From assembly GCF_021605415.1 (NCBI RefSeq), contig NZ_WKEQ01000001.1:1-64000 (forward strand): a DNA stretch of 64,000 bases. The letters run 5' to 3'. This stretch comes from Pseudomonas syringae. GTDB lineage: Bacteria; Pseudomonadota; Gammaproteobacteria; Pseudomonadales; Pseudomonadaceae. The translations under genes were made by a program, and so were the position numbers. Shown piece after piece: positions 34,337 through 44,335 of this stretch; the stretch's first letter is position 1, and every line of letters starts with the position of its first letter. The notes beneath the pieces were generated by a model. That model ran no database searches, was not told where the DNA came from, and saw nothing but the letters and a program-made list of their open reading frames with translations.

Positions 34337-35713
34337 TTACATTTTCGGCATGCCGCCGCCGGGCAACATACCGCCCATGCCGCGCATCATTTTCGCCATT
34401 CCGCCTTTCGCGGAGAACTTCTTCATCATCTTCTGCATCTGCTTGTGCTGCTTGATCAAGCGGCCAATGTCCTGCACCTGCGTGCCGGAACCCATAGCGA
34501 TCCGGCGCTTGCGCGAACCGCTGATCAGCTCAGGGTCGCGGCGCTCGGCCGGGGTCATGGAGTTGATGATGGCTTCCATCTGTTTGAACTGCTTCTCTGC
34601 CGCACCCTGGGCATTGCCCATTTGCGCCAGGTTGACGCCGCCCATGTTCGGCAGCTTGTCCATCAGGCCGCCGAGGCCGCCCATGTTCTTCATTTGTTGC
34701 AGCTGATCGCGGAAGTCTTCGAGATCGAAGCCCTTGCCCTTCTTCAGCTTCTTGGCCAGTTTGTCGGCCTTGTCCTTGTCGAGGGTCGCTTCAGCCTGTT
34801 CGATCAGGCTGAGCACGTCGCCCATGCCGAGGATTCGCGAAGCGATACGCTCGGGGTGGAACGGCTCCAGCGCCTCGGTCTTTTCGCCCATACCGATGAA
34901 TTTGATCGGCTTGCCGGTAATCGCACGTACCGACAATGCGGCACCGCCACGAGCGTCGCCGTCGACCTTGGTCAGGATCACACCAGTCAGCGGCAGTGCA
35001 TCACCGAAGGCCTTGGCCGTGTTGGCGGCGTCCTGGCCGGTCATGGCATCGACCACGAACAGGGTTTCGACCGGGTTGATCGCGGCGTGCAGCGCCTTGA
35101 TCTCGCCCATCATCTCTTCGTCGATGTGCAGACGACCGGCGGTGTCGACGATGACCACGTCGATGAACTTGAGTTTTGCTTCTTTAATAGCCGCGTTGGC
35201 GATGTCGACCGGCTTCTGGCTCAGGTCGGACGGGAAGAACGTCACGCCGATGTCGTTGGCCAGGGTTTCCAGCTGCTTAATCGCCGCAGGACGATAAACG
35301 TCCGCCGACACGACCATGACCGACTTCTTCTTGCGCTCCTTAAGGAAGCGCGCGAGCTTGCCGGCGGTGGTGGTTTTACCAGCGCCTTGCAGACCGGCCA
35401 TCAAGACGACGGCTGGCGGCACGGCGCTCAGGTTCAAATCTTCGTTGGCCGCGCCCATCAGGCTTTCAAGTTCGGCCTGGACGATCTTCACGAATGCCTG
35501 GCCTGGTGTCAGGCTGCGCGACACCTCGGTGCCAACGGCGCGTTCCTTGACCGAATTGACGAAGTCCTTGACCACCGGCAGTGCGACGTCAGCTTCGAGC
35601 AATGCCATGCGCACTTCACGCAGGGTCTCTTTAATGTTGTCCTCGGTCAGCTTCGCCTTGCCGGTGACATGGCGCAGCGTCTGCGAGAGACGGTCGGTTA
35701 AGTTTTCAAACAT
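34337..35713 (-). CDS. ffh: Signal recognition particle protein Ffh
   Basis: 458 residues (MFENLTDRLSQTLRHVTGKAKL). The N domain is at about 1-90. The G domain has GLQGAGKTTTAGKLA (P-loop), DTAGRLHID, TKVDGDARGGAALS and the G5 region. The Met-rich M domain is at about 300-458 (QMKNMGG, SGSRKRRIAMGSGT, then MQKMMKKF...GGMPKM) and binds 4.5S RNA and signal sequences. GTPase activity with FtsY targets membrane proteins. Divergent from the ypjD-like gene. Confidence 0.98.
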   Translation of the reverse strand: MFENLTDRLSQTLRHVTGKAKLTEDNIKETLREVRMALLEADVALPVVKDFVNSVKERAVGTEVSRSLTPGQAFVKIVQAELESLMGAANEDLNLSAVPPAVVLMAGLQGAGKTTTAGKLARFLKERKKKSVMVVSADVYRPAAIKQLETLANDIGVTFFPSDLSQKPVDIANAAIKEAKLKFIDVVIVDTAGRLHIDEEMMGEIKALHAAINPVETLFVVDAMTGQDAANTAKAFGDALPLTGVILTKVDGDARGGAALSVRAITGKPIKFIGMGEKTEALEPFHPERIASRILGMGDVLSLIEQAEATLDKDKADKLAKKLKKGKGFDLEDFRDQLQQMKNMGGLGGLMDKLPNMGGVNLAQMGNAQGAAEKQFKQMEAIINSMTPAERRDPELISGSRKRRIAMGSGTQVQDIGRLIKQHKQMQKMMKKFSAKGGMAKMMRGMGGMLPGGGMPKM

Positions 35714-35908
35714 TGCGCGATCCTTTCAGGCCCTGTACGAACCGGGATAATGGCGGCCCAGACCGGATTCAACATGTGCTCGGCGAGCCTGCGGCGTGGG
35801 CAGGTCGCGGATTATAGCGAAGACTGCGTCGGGCGGACACCTCGCACTTTCGTGCCGTGGCGGTTCTATGCCAAACTCAGCGCCTTTCGGGCTTGCCTAA
35901 CAGGATTT

Positions 35909-36721
35909 ATGCTCCCCTTGTCACCCAGTTTGCTGACCACCCTCGCCGCCGCCCTTCTATACGCCGCTGCGACCATTTATCAGAGCACCCGTCTGGCGTC
36001 CGGCGCCAAGGCGAACAAGCGCCTGCTGGTTACGCTCGGCGTCGTCGCCGTGCTCGCCCACAGCGCCAGCCTGATCACGCACCTGCTGACGCCGATCGGT
36101 CTGGGCCTGGATTTCTTCAGCGCCTCGAGCCTGATCGCCGCCGCCGTCATCGCCCTCACCTTGATCGCCTGTTCACGCATTCCGGTGGAAAACCTGCTGG
36201 TACTGCTATTCCCACTGGGGGCGATCACCGTGTTGCTGGCGCAATTCGCGCCGGCCGGCACCGTGCAGATCATCGACGAAGAGCCGGGCATCCTCGCCCA
36301 CATCCTGCTGTCGATCCTCGCTTACGGCATGTTCACCATTGCGGTGTTCCAGGCCTTGCTGCTGCTGGTGCAGGATCACCAGCTCAAGCACAAGCACCCG
36401 TCGGGCCTGATCAAGAACTTCCCGCCGCTGCAAACCATGGAAAGCCTGCTGTTCGGCTTCCTTTGGGCCGGCTGGACGCTATTGTCGCTGTCGCTGATTT
36501 CCGGCTGGCTGTTTGTCGAAAACCTGTTCGCCCAACACCTGGTACACAAGACCCTGCTGGCGTGTCTGGCCTGGATCGTCTTCAGTGTGTTGTTGTGGGG
36601 CCGCAATCGCCTCGGCTGGCGCGGCCACAAAGCCATTCGCTGGACCCTTGCCGGTTTTTGCCTGCTGATGCTGGCGTATTTCGGCAGCAAGCTGGTTCGC
36701 GAATACATTCTGCACATCTGA
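35909..36721 (+). CDS. YpjD-like cytochrome c assembly-family membrane protein
   Basis: 270 residues from the ATG at 35909 (MLPLSPSLLTTLAAALLYAAA) with AGGA before it; the frame is open 53 codons further but overlaps the ffh promoter. There are about eight membrane segments. The tail carries the CcmC/HemX-like region GFLWAGWTLLSLSLISGWLFVENLF and CLAWIVFSVLLWGR. E. coli YpjD is the equivalent gene next to ffh. The family resembles haem-handling assembly proteins, but the function of YpjD is not established. It is followed 12 bases later by a CorC-type gene. Confidence 0.9.
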   Translation: MLPLSPSLLTTLAAALLYAAATIYQSTRLASGAKANKRLLVTLGVVAVLAHSASLITHLLTPIGLGLDFFSASSLIAAAVIALTLIACSRIPVENLLVLLFPLGAITVLLAQFAPAGTVQIIDEEPGILAHILLSILAYGMFTIAVFQALLLLVQDHQLKHKHPSGLIKNFPPLQTMESLLFGFLWAGWTLLSLSLISGWLFVENLFAQHLVHKTLLACLAWIVFSVLLWGRNRLGWRGHKAIRWTLAGFCLLMLAYFGSKLVREYILHI

Positions 36722-36733
36722 CGGGCGGGTTAA

Positions 36734-37978
36734 ATGGACGGTTTGCCCATAGGGCCGATGCTCGCGGTATTTGCCCTGCTGATTTTATGGTCGGGGCTAT
36801 TTACCGCCGTTGAAAGCGCCCAGCAGTATTTGCTGGCCCAGCGCACCGCCACCCGCGCCAGCGACAAGCCGCTGGCGCAGCTGAGCTTCCCGCTCGACAG
36901 CCTGATCCTCTGCAATACCCTGTGCCGCGCACTCGCCATGGTGGTCGCCACACTGCTGGCTTTTTTTCTCTGCGAAGAGAACGGCCCGTGGCTGGGGTGC
37001 CTTGGTGCTGGCGCCCTGCTGCTGATATTCGCCGACTACGCGCCGCGCACTTTGGCCCAGCGCTATCCGGATGCCGTTCTTTCATTCGGCAACACGTTGC
37101 TGGCGGTGCCGCTGAAAATCCTCTACCCCGCCGCCTGGTTGCTGGCAGGCATCAGCCGTGCGCTGATGCGGCCGTTCGCCCGCAAGCCGCAGGTGGTGCA
37201 ACAAAGTGAAGATGACATGCCCATGGATCGCCAAGACGATCCGGAACAACCGGCCAGCCATCCACACCCGGTTTCAGGCATTCATGCGCTGGACAACATC
37301 ACGGTCAATGACATTCTGGTGCCGCGCAGCGATGTCGACGGGATCAATCTCGACGACCCGCTCGAACAGATCATCGAACAACTGCGCCATAACAAGCGTA
37401 CGCGCCTGCCGGTGTTCCACAGCGACATCAATCAGGTCGAGGCGGTGCTCAATACTCGCCAGGTTCGCCATCTGCTGGACAATGACAGCCTGACCCGCGA
37501 AGCGCTGCTGGCCGCCAGTTACGAACCTTACTTCGTACCGGAAAGCACGCCGCTGCAACTGCAACTGCTCAACTTTCACAAACAGCAGCGACGTTTAGGC
37601 ATGGTGGTGGACGAGTACGGCGAAGTGCTCGGCATCGTCACCCTGGAAGACATTCTCGAAGAGATCGTCGGCGAGTTCGAAAGCGAGCACAGCCTCGACA
37701 ATCCGCATATTCATCCGCAGGCCGATGGTCGCCTGGTCGTTGATGGCACGGCGTCGATTCGCGAATTGAACAAGAGCCTTGGCTGGCATCTGCCCAGCGA
37801 TGGGCCGAAAACCCTGAACGGGCTGGTGACCGAAGCGCTGGAGACCATTCCCGAGAGTGCGGTGTGCCTGAAGATCGGGCGGTATCGGCTGGAGATTCTG
37901 GAGACAGAGGACAATCGGGTGAGCAAGGTGCTGGTCTGGCATACGAGCTCGGTTCCGGCCCTGGCGGGCGCGCGATAA
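36734..37978 (+). CDS. CNNM/CorC-family membrane protein with CBS pair
   Basis: 414 residues. A DUF21/CNNM membrane domain with about four segments spans about 1-150 (MLAVFALLILWSGLFTAVESAQQYLLA, then LILCNTLCRALAMVVATLLAFF). Two CBS domains follow at about 185-300 (HALDNITVNDILVPRSDVDGI, GMVVDEYGEVLGIVTLEDILEEIVGEF), then a CorC_HlyC domain at about 325-405. The family is linked to Mg2+/Co2+ export. It lies 12 bases after ypjD, as E. coli yfjD (corB) does in that region, so co-transcription is likely. Confidence 0.92.
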   Translation: MDGLPIGPMLAVFALLILWSGLFTAVESAQQYLLAQRTATRASDKPLAQLSFPLDSLILCNTLCRALAMVVATLLAFFLCEENGPWLGCLGAGALLLIFADYAPRTLAQRYPDAVLSFGNTLLAVPLKILYPAAWLLAGISRALMRPFARKPQVVQQSEDDMPMDRQDDPEQPASHPHPVSGIHALDNITVNDILVPRSDVDGINLDDPLEQIIEQLRHNKRTRLPVFHSDINQVEAVLNTRQVRHLLDNDSLTREALLAASYEPYFVPESTPLQLQLLNFHKQQRRLGMVVDEYGEVLGIVTLEDILEEIVGEFESEHSLDNPHIHPQADGRLVVDGTASIRELNKSLGWHLPSDGPKTLNGLVTEALETIPESAVCLKIGRYRLEILETEDNRVSKVLVWHTSSVPALAGAR

Positions 37979-38028
37979 AGATCAAAAGATCCCAGGGGGA
38001 ATGGGTTCTCAGGCTGCGATCTTTGCTC

Positions 38029-38058
38029 TTGTTTGATTGTTAGCGTCCTTCCTATAAT
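38029..38058 (+). promoter_or_regulatory. Sigma70-type promoter for the MFS gene
   Basis: TTGTTT (38029-38034), an 18-base spacer, then a perfect TATAAT (38053-38058). The start codon is at 38257, which leaves a leader of about 190 bases. Nothing else obvious lies in 37979-38256 beyond half a REP-type repeat at 37980-38025. Confidence 0.65.
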
Positions 38059-38256
38059 CGAGTCGCTTACCCAAGCCCCGCCGCGCTCCGTGCTTACCCC
38101 GCACCCGACAGCTTCCGGCAGGTGTAACGGCAATATCCGCATCACACCGACGACTGTTCCTACCTGAGACAGCGCTCGCGCCTCATCCCACATCCCTGGG
38201 TGTTCGACCATAATAATTCGCTCCAACGGAGCACATGACTGTCAGGGATAAACCGC

Positions 38257-39573
38257 ATGACGACCAGCACCGCCTACAGCGCCACGGCGCCGGCCCAGCC
38301 GACCAACTCCGCCACCCGTGTGGCCACCGCGAGTTTCATCGGCACCGCCATCGAGTTCTACGATTTCTATGTGTACGCCACCGCCGCTGCGCTGGTGATC
38401 GGGCCTGTTTTCTTCCCGCAGACCTCCGGCACCGCGCAGATGCTTTCGGCGTTTCTCACGTTTGGTATTGCCTTTCTGGCCCGTCCCTTGGGTTCGGCGC
38501 TGTTCGGCCATTTCGGCGACCGTATCGGACGAAAGTCCACACTGGTTGCATCCTTGCTGCTGATGGGTGTTTGTACGACCCTGATCGGCGTACTCCCGGG
38601 GTACGACAGCATTGGCGCGTGGGCGCCAATCTTGCTCTGCGTGCTGCGCTTCGGCCAGGGATTGGGGCTTGGCGGTGAATGGGGCGGCGCCGCGCTGCTC
38701 GCCACCGAAAACGCACCGAAGGGCAAACGGGCGTGGTTTGGCATGTTCCCGCAACTCGGCCCTTCGATCGGTTTTCTCGCGGCCAATGGTCTGTTCCTGA
38801 CGCTGGCGATGACGCTCAATGACGAGCAATTCCGCAGTTGGGGGTGGCGCATTCCGTTCCTGCTGAGTGCGTTGCTGGTGATGGTCGGCCTCTACGTGCG
38901 CCTGAAGCTGCATGAAACCCCGGTGTTCGCCAACGCAGTCGCGCGTCAGGAACGCGTCAAGGTGCCGCTGGTTGAGCTGTTCAGCCAGTACTGGATGCCC
39001 ACCCTGCTGGGCGCGGCGGCCATGGTGGTGTGTTACGCGTTGTTCTACATCTCGACGGTGTTTTCATTGAGCTACGGTGTTTCGACCCTGGGCTACAGCC
39101 GCGAGACGTTCCTCGGCCTGTTGTGTTTTGCGGTGTTGTTCATGGCCGCAGCCACGCCACTGTCGGCCTGGGCAAGCGACCGCTACGGGCGCAAACCGGT
39201 GCTGATCATCGGTGCCGTGCTGGCGATTTTGTCCGGATTCCTGATGGAACCGCTGCTGACCCAAGGCTCGACCTGGGGCGTGGCGCTGTTTCTGTGCATC
39301 GAGCTGTTTTTGATGGGCGTGACGTTCGCACCGATGGGCGCGCTGCTGCCGGAGCTGTTCCCGACTCACGTGCGTTATACCGGCGCGTCAGCAGCCTACA
39401 ACCTCGGCGGTATTGTCGGCGCATCGGCGGCACCGTTCTTCGCGCAGAAACTGGTGGCGATGGGTGGTTTGAGTTATGTCGGCGGGTATGTGTCGGGGGC
39501 AGCGGTGCTTAGCTTGATCGCCGTGCTGTGCCTGAAAGAGACGAGGAATAACGATTTGAATCAGGTTGCCTGA
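38257..39573 (+). CDS. MFS transporter, metabolite:H+ symporter (MHS) type
   Basis: A 438-residue protein with 12 membrane segments. The MHS start is ATASFIGTAIEFYDFYVYATAAALVIGPVFFP. The A-like motif GHFGDRIGRKSTLVASLL is between TM2 and TM3 (about 84-101), GLGLGGEWGGAALLATE is near TM4, and a second motif ASDRYGRKPVLIIGAVL is between TM8 and TM9. Relatives (ShiA, ProP, KgtP) move shikimate, betaine or dicarboxylates with protons. The substrate is not readable from sequence. An antisense gene does not exist here; the overlapping frames are shadows. Confidence 0.92.
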   Translation: MTTSTAYSATAPAQPTNSATRVATASFIGTAIEFYDFYVYATAAALVIGPVFFPQTSGTAQMLSAFLTFGIAFLARPLGSALFGHFGDRIGRKSTLVASLLLMGVCTTLIGVLPGYDSIGAWAPILLCVLRFGQGLGLGGEWGGAALLATENAPKGKRAWFGMFPQLGPSIGFLAANGLFLTLAMTLNDEQFRSWGWRIPFLLSALLVMVGLYVRLKLHETPVFANAVARQERVKVPLVELFSQYWMPTLLGAAAMVVCYALFYISTVFSLSYGVSTLGYSRETFLGLLCFAVLFMAAATPLSAWASDRYGRKPVLIIGAVLAILSGFLMEPLLTQGSTWGVALFLCIELFLMGVTFAPMGALLPELFPTHVRYTGASAAYNLGGIVGASAAPFFAQKLVAMGGLSYVGGYVSGAAVLSLIAVLCLKETRNNDLNQVA

Positions 39574-39589
39574 CAGAAAGAGCAAAAGC

Positions 39590-39654
39590 TTCGCGAGCAA
39601 GCCCGCTCCCACATTTGGAATGCATTTCCCTGTGGGAGCGGGCTTGCTCGCGAA
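39590..39654. repeat. Perfect REP palindrome (24-bp arms)
   Basis: TTCGCGAGCAAGCCCGCTCCCACA (39590-39613) and its exact inverse (39631-39654), loop of 17. It lies between the convergent ends of the MFS gene and purT and could terminate either transcript. Confidence 0.95.
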
Positions 39655-39668
39655 TGTCGCGACTCGGT

Positions 39669-40850
39669 TTACAGCTCTACCACCACAGCCTGAGCAGCAC
39701 GGGTCGCCTTGGCGCGTGCAGTTTCAATCGACTCATCCCGCGCCAGCGCCACGCCCATGCGGCGCTGGCCGTTGACTTCAGGCTTGCCGAACAGACGCAG
39801 CGCCGTATCCGGTTCGCTCAGCGCAGCGCCGAGATTGGCGAATGCGGTCTGGGTCGACTGGCCTTCCACCAGTATCACCGCCGAAGCCGAAGGGCCGAAC
39901 TGACGGATCAACGGAATCGGCAGTCCCAGAATCGCCCGGGCGTGCAGGGCGAATTGCGACAGATCCTGGGAAATCAGCGTCACCAGACCCGTGTCATGCG
40001 GGCGCGGCGACACTTCGCTGAACCACACCTGATCGCCCTTGATGAACAGCTCGACGCCGAACATGCCACGACCGCCCAGCGCTTCGGTCACCGCTTTGGC
40101 AACACGCTCGGACTCGGCCAATGCAACCGGGCTCATGGCCTGTGGCTGCCAGGATTCCTGATAATCGCCCTTCTCCTGACGATGACCGACCGGCGCGCAG
40201 AACGTGGTGCCGCCAATGTGGCGCACGGTCAGCAGAGTGATTTCGTAGTCGAAATCGATAAAGCCTTCAACGATGACGCGCCCCTTGCCGGCACGACCGC
40301 CCTCTTGCGCGTAGTCCCAGGCCTTTTGCACGTCATCGACGCTGCGCAGCAGGCTCTGGCCCTTGCCCGACGAACTCATGACCGGTTTGACTACGCACGG
40401 GAAGCCCAGATCCTCAACGGCTTTGCTGTAGTCCTCGAAGGTGTCGGCGAAGTGGTACGGCGAGGTCGGCAGATCCAGCTCTTCGGCAGCCAGGCGACGG
40501 ATGCCTTCGCGGTTCATGGTCAGTTGCGCGGCGCGCGCGGTCGGGATCACGGTGAAGCCTTCGGCTTCCAGCTCAACCAGGGTCGCGGTGGCGATGGCTT
40601 CGATTTCCGGCACGATGAAGTGTGGCTTCTCGGCTTCGATCACGGCACGCAGCGCGGCGCCGTCGAGCATGTTGATGACGTGGCTGCGATGGGCAACCTG
40701 CATGGCCGGCGCATTGGCGTAACGGTCGACAGCGATGACTTCAACGCCCAGGCGTTGAAGCTCGATCACCACTTCCTTGCCCAACTCGCCACAGCCACAC
40801 AGCAATACGCGGGTCGCGGTTGGCGACAATGGAGTTCCGATACGGGTCAT
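39669..40850 (-). CDS. purT: Formate-dependent GAR transformylase PurT
   Basis: 393 residues from the ATG at 40850 ([20 protein letters not shown]). The pre-ATP-grasp domain begins [28 protein letters not shown]. The ATP-grasp region has [38 protein letters not shown], and the metal-binding [15 protein letters not shown]. The enzyme makes formyl-GAR from GAR, formate and ATP in purine synthesis, independently of folate. The longer open frame to 41177 has no similarity. purL is in the same window at 53735-57631. Confidence 0.97.
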   Translation of the reverse strand: MTRIGTPLSPTATRVLLCGCGELGKEVVIELQRLGVEVIAVDRYANAPAMQVAHRSHVINMLDGAALRAVIEAEKPHFIVPEIEAIATATLVELEAEGFTVIPTARAAQLTMNREGIRRLAAEELDLPTSPYHFADTFEDYSKAVEDLGFPCVVKPVMSSSGKGQSLLRSVDDVQKAWDYAQEGGRAGKGRVIVEGFIDFDYEITLLTVRHIGGTTFCAPVGHRQEKGDYQESWQPQAMSPVALAESERVAKAVTEALGGRGMFGVELFIKGDQVWFSEVSPRPHDTGLVTLISQDLSQFALHARAILGLPIPLIRQFGPSASAVILVEGQSTQTAFANLGAALSEPDTALRLFGKPEVNGQRRMGVALARDESIETARAKATRAAQAVVVEL

Positions 40851-40951
40851 CTGAAGGTCCTCAAGGAAGCGGATCATCGAGGAAAGCGGCGCCATGCACG
40901 CTTTCCATAGGGAGAAAGCGCGGCATTTTACATGAACCGCAGGGTTTGGCT

Positions 40952-41419
40952 TCAGCCAGCGACAGCCTGTTTGCGCACGCGCCAGGCCATGATCAGCCAG
41001 ACGGCGGTAACACCGGCAAACTTCGAGGCCAGGGCGGTGATGATGACCGGCGGTGTCAGCAAGTCGATCATGCCGAAGAAAATGAAGGTGTCGAGCGGAA
41101 TGCTCAGGGCCGAACTGATCCACAAACGGTCGTGCAGCGGGCGTTTGGTGATGCTGAATACCAGCCAGTCGATGCACTCGGAGACCGCGAACGCCGTGGC
41201 GCTGGCCAATGCGATGGACGGATCGGAAGTGACGTAAGACAACACCAGCGCCGCCAGCATTGCCACGATGGCGCCGTGGCCGAAACGGGTTTGCACCATG
41301 TCGCGCAGCACGAACACCAGCCCGCCCCAGGCCGACCAGATGATGTCCAGGTGGGGGGCGGTGGAGAAGGCGAAGTTGATCAGCACGACGCTGCTGATGT
41401 AGGAAATCAGGAAAATCAT
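40952..41419 (-). CDS. VUT-family (YhhQ-like) membrane transporter
   Basis: A 155-residue protein with four to five membrane segments ([37 protein letters not shown], then [30 protein letters not shown]). It belongs to the Vitamin Uptake Transporter / DUF165 family; E. coli YhhQ imports the queuosine precursors preQ0/preQ1. At 155 residues it is shorter than YhhQ (221) and belongs to the short branch. The substrate is therefore a guess. It is alone upstream of purT on the same strand. Confidence 0.8.
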   Translation of the reverse strand: MIFLISYISSVVLINFAFSTAPHLDIIWSAWGGLVFVLRDMVQTRFGHGAIVAMLAALVLSYVTSDPSIALASATAFAVSECIDWLVFSITKRPLHDRLWISSALSIPLDTFIFFGMIDLLTPPVIITALASKFAGVTAVWLIMAWRVRKQAVAG

Positions 41420-41470
41420 GGGGGCGGCCTGTCAGATTGGCGCACAGATTACGTTAGCCTGCGCAGAATC

Positions 41471-41513
41471 AAAAGATCGTCCGAACGCGGCCCGGGCCTT
41501 CGGACGATCTTTT
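41471..41513 (-). terminator. Long palindrome, terminator candidate for the DUF1289 operon
   Basis: AAAAGATCGTCCGAA (41471-41485) and its exact inverse (41499-41513). On the minus strand the stem ends in TTTTGATTC, five bases after the DUF1289 stop. It is built from repeat-family sequence. Confidence 0.7.
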
Positions 41514-41517
41514 GATC

Positions 41518-41727
41518 TTAAGACGACTTGGGCACCTTCCACACCATCCCACTCGCCTCCGCCCTCTCATGACACAACCCTAAAACTACACGGCGCTCTT
41601 CGTTGCTCATACGGCTCCAGCCCGTGATCTCTGCCACCGTGCGCTGACATCCGGTGCAGATATCATCGTCATCCAGCGCACAAATATTCACGCAGGGCGA
41701 TTTCACCGGTTTCTCGCAATCGTTCAT
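41518..41727 (-). CDS. DUF1289 protein
   Basis: 69 residues. The family pattern [37 protein letters not shown] has four conserved Cys (SPCVxxC...CTGC), which suggests a small Fe-S or Zn site. Its function is unknown. The start overlaps the stop of the carbonic anhydrase gene by 4 bases (41724-41727), so they are co-translated. Confidence 0.92.
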   Translation of the reverse strand: MNDCEKPVKSPCVNICALDDDDICTGCQRTVAEITGWSRMSNEERRVVLGLCHERAEASGMVWKVPKSS

Positions 41728-42248
41728 CCTTCCTGCTCGACCAGATCCCGCGCATAGCGCTGCGAGTTGTGCACATAGTGCGCGGCACTGGCTTCGAGCA
41801 TTTTTTTCTGCGGCTCGGTCAGTTCACGCACGACCTTGCCGGGCGAGCCCATCACCAGCGAACCGTCAGGGATTTCCTTGCCTTCACCGATGAGCGAGTT
41901 GGCGCCGATGATGCAGTTTTTGCCAATCTTCGCGCCGTTGAGGATGACCGCGTTAATGCCGATCAGGCTGTAGTCGCCGACGGTGCAGCCATGGAGCATC
42001 GCGTTGTGGCCGATGGTCACGCCAGTGCCGATGGTCAGTGGATAGCCCATGTCGGTGTGCATGACCGTACCGTCCTGGACGTTGCTGTTCTTGCCGATCA
42101 GGATCAGTTCGTTGTCGCCGCGCAACACGGCGTTGAACCAGACGCTGGCGCCCTCTTCCAGTTTGACCTTGCCCACCAGCACGGCATTGGGCGCAACCCA
42201 GCTCTGTGGATGGGTGTCGACACGGGCGTCGCCCAAGCGGTATTTCAT
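41724..42248 (-). CDS. Gamma-class carbonic anhydrase-like hexapeptide-repeat protein
   Basis: 174 residues from the ATG at 42248 ([20 protein letters not shown]), matching the usual length. Left-handed beta-helix repeats occupy most of the chain. Metal ligands appear as [25 protein letters not shown], where three His bind zinc. It belongs to the YrdA/PaaY subgroup, where activity varies. The frame upstream to 42347 overlaps the next gene's 5' end and is not needed. Confidence 0.93.
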   Translation of the reverse strand: MKYRLGDARVDTHPQSWVAPNAVLVGKVKLEEGASVWFNAVLRGDNELILIGKNSNVQDGTVMHTDMGYPLTIGTGVTIGHNAMLHGCTVGDYSLIGINAVILNGAKIGKNCIIGANSLIGEGKEIPDGSLVMGSPGKVVRELTEPQKKMLEASAAHYVHNSQRYARDLVEQEG

Positions 42249-42294
42249 GACGGTTTCCTCAGGGCTTTCGATGTCGGCCATTCGAACGATGGCT

Positions 42295-42894
42295 TCAGGT
42301 GTTAATAAAGCTTTTCGGGGGATGGTGCAGGCTGATCTTCGCGTCATAGAGCAGGTTGATCAACTCGACAATCATGATCGCGGTCAGCCCCCAGATCTTG
42401 TATTCGCCAAACCGGTAACTGGGTACGTACCAACTGCGGCCCTGGTAGTCGATGCGATGGGTGTGCTCACGCGGATCCTTGCGGAAGAACTCCAGCGGCA
42501 CGCTGAACACGGCGGCGATCTCGGCATCGTTGGGCTGGTATTCGACAAAGTCAGGAATCACCCCAACGTACGGTGTGACCTTGATGCCATGCAGTGAGAT
42601 CAACGGACTGAGCGGCCCGATCACTTCGACCAGGCCGGGCGGCAGGCCAATTTCTTCTTCGGCTTCGCGCAGCGCGGTAAAGATCAAATCCGGATCTTCC
42701 GGATCGCGCCGCCCGCCAGGGAAAGCGACTTCACCGCCGTGGGTCGAGAGCCCGCTGGCGCGCAGGGTCAGGACAAGTTCCGGTTCGTCACTGCGGGTGA
42801 TCGGCACCAGAACGGCGGCTTCCGGAAAACGTGCGTCGGTCTCCAGCGTGCGCGGTGTGTGATTGCTTACCCGATGCAGTAGCTCATCCAGCAT
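42295..42894 (-). CDS. CoA pyrophosphatase (Nudix, NudL-like)
   Basis: 199 residues ([20 protein letters not shown]). The NudL/YeaB N-terminal motif is [26 protein letters not shown] and the Nudix box [25 protein letters not shown] fits GX5EX7REUXEEXGU. The C-terminal [10 protein letters not shown] region is typical. It hydrolyses CoA to 4'-phosphopantetheine and 3',5'-ADP. Transcribed with, and 46 bases upstream of, the carbonic anhydrase gene. Confidence 0.92.
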   Translation of the reverse strand: MLDELLHRVSNHTPRTLETDARFPEAAVLVPITRSDEPELVLTLRASGLSTHGGEVAFPGGRRDPEDPDLIFTALREAEEEIGLPPGLVEVIGPLSPLISLHGIKVTPYVGVIPDFVEYQPNDAEIAAVFSVPLEFFRKDPREHTHRIDYQGRSWYVPSYRFGEYKIWGLTAIMIVELINLLYDAKISLHHPPKSFINT

Positions 42895-43041
42895 GAGTGT
42901 TCTCGATCTGATCCTTGCCCTGCATCATGCACCAATCGCCGCGACCGCCCAAGCCCCCGGATCGTGGCGTGTCGCGAAACGACAACTTGCCGACCGGCAC
43001 CGCCGCACGCCAAGATAGGCGCTGCATTCAGGAACCTCAGC

Positions 43042-43593
43042 ATGAAATTTTGCAGCCAGTGCGGTAACCCGGTCACCCAGCGCATTCCCGAAGGCGATTC
43101 GCGACTGCGATTTGTCTGTGGCAGCTGTCAGACCATTCACTATCAAAACCCCAATATCGTCGCCGGTTGCGTGCCGACCTGGGGCGATAAAGTGTTGCTG
43201 TGCCGCCGCGCCATTGAGCCGCGCCTCGGTTACTGGACGCTGCCGGCAGGCTTCATGGAGAACGGCGAGACCATCGAGCAGGCCGCCATCCGCGAAACCG
43301 CCGAGGAAGCCTGTGCGCGGGTGCGCAACCTGAGCATCTATACCCTGATCGACGTGCCGCACATCAGCCAGGTGCATGTGTTCTTTCGCGCCGAACTGAT
43401 TGATCCTGACTTTGCCGCCGGGCCGGAGAGCCTTGAAGTGCAACTATTCGACGAAGCGGACATTCCCTGGGACGAGCTGGCTTTCCGCACGGTGGGCCGC
43501 ACTTTAGAATGCTTTTTTGCTGATCGGCGCGTTGAGGTTTATCCGGTTCGGTCGGAATCGATTCCGCCGTTGGTGCAGCCTGTGATTATTTGA
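43042..43593 (+). CDS. Zinc-ribbon Nudix hydrolase
   Basis: 183 residues from the ATG at 43042 (MKFCSQCGNPVTQRIPEGDS). An N-terminal zinc ribbon CSQCGN...FVCGSCQTIHYQNP (about 4-38) precedes a Nudix domain with GFMENGETIEQAAIRETAEEACA at about 73-95. The layout resembles a NADH-pyrophosphatase-like half, but no substrate is assigned. It is divergent from the NudL-like gene by about 150 bases. Confidence 0.9.
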   Translation: MKFCSQCGNPVTQRIPEGDSRLRFVCGSCQTIHYQNPNIVAGCVPTWGDKVLLCRRAIEPRLGYWTLPAGFMENGETIEQAAIRETAEEACARVRNLSIYTLIDVPHISQVHVFFRAELIDPDFAAGPESLEVQLFDEADIPWDELAFRTVGRTLECFFADRRVEVYPVRSESIPPLVQPVII

Positions 43594-43694
43594 TCAAGAC
43601 ATCGGCCTGTTGGCCGACAAAAAGATCGTCCGAACGCGACCCGAGCCTTCGGCAGCTCCTACACTCTTCGCGTCAATCCTTGGGAATCGTTTCA

Positions 43695-44201
43695 ATGCGC
43701 TGGTTGCTTGCCCTGTTTTGCCTGTCGTTCGTTACGTTCTCCCAGGCGTCTGCCGTGGAAACCCTGAACGGCAAAGTCATCGAGAAAGTTCTGGTTCTCA
43801 AATCGGCCCACCAATTGCAGTTGATCAACGACGGTAAGCCGCTAAGGACTTATCGGATCTCGCTGGGTCGGGGCGCGAAGAAAGGCCCGAAACTGATTGA
43901 AGGCGATAAACGCACACCCGAAGGTTTCTATTGGATCGACTGGCGCAAGACCAGTGACAAATTCAACCTGTCGATGCACATTTCCTACCCGAACATTAGC
44001 GATTCGGCCCGCGCCCGTCGTGAGGGTGTTGACCCTGGCGGGATGATCATGATTCATGGCACGCCGGACTCTGAAGAAAATCCCGAAGACCTGTTGCATA
44101 CGCTGGACTGGACCGACGGCTGCATCGCCATGCGCAATATCGACATGCGCGAAGTGTGGGAACTGGTGCCGGACGGGACGATGATCGAGATTCGACCATA
44201 A
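43695..44201 (+). CDS. L,D-transpeptidase family protein (YkuD)
   Basis: 168 residues from the ATG at 43695 with a signal peptide (MRWLLALFCLSFVTFSQASA). YkuD core motifs are VLVLKSAHQLQLINDGKPLRTYRISLGR, the catalytic His in MIMIHGTPD, and the catalytic Cys in WTDGCIAMRN (most family members have S-x-G-C). It may crosslink peptidoglycan or attach lipoproteins in the periplasm. A half-repeat (43612-43660) lies before the ATG. Confidence 0.9.
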   Translation: MRWLLALFCLSFVTFSQASAVETLNGKVIEKVLVLKSAHQLQLINDGKPLRTYRISLGRGAKKGPKLIEGDKRTPEGFYWIDWRKTSDKFNLSMHISYPNISDSARARREGVDPGGMIMIHGTPDSEENPEDLLHTLDWTDGCIAMRNIDMREVWELVPDGTMIEIRP

Positions 44202-44236
44202 CGACCGACCGTTGGTCGTCCGCAAAAAAATAAATC

Positions 44237-44321
44237 AAAAGATCGCAGCCTGCGACAGTTCCTACAGAGGTGATACCACTCTCACCTGTAGGCGCTGCCG
44301 CAGGCTGCGATCTTTGCTTTT
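44237..44321. repeat. GATCGCAGCCTGCG-type palindrome upstream of the nag operon
   Basis: AAAAGATCGCAGCCTGCGACAG pairs with CTGTAGGCGCTGCCGCAGGC then TGCGATCTTT. It includes a copy of the 10-mer TGATACCACT at 44271-44280. It terminates the L,D-transpeptidase side of the gap 44202-44495. Confidence 0.8.
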
Positions 44322-44335
44322 GAAATACCCACCGC

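Noticed and set aside
34076..35701. Long rightward frame opposite ffh
   Set aside because: Opposite-strand shadow of Ffh with no domains.
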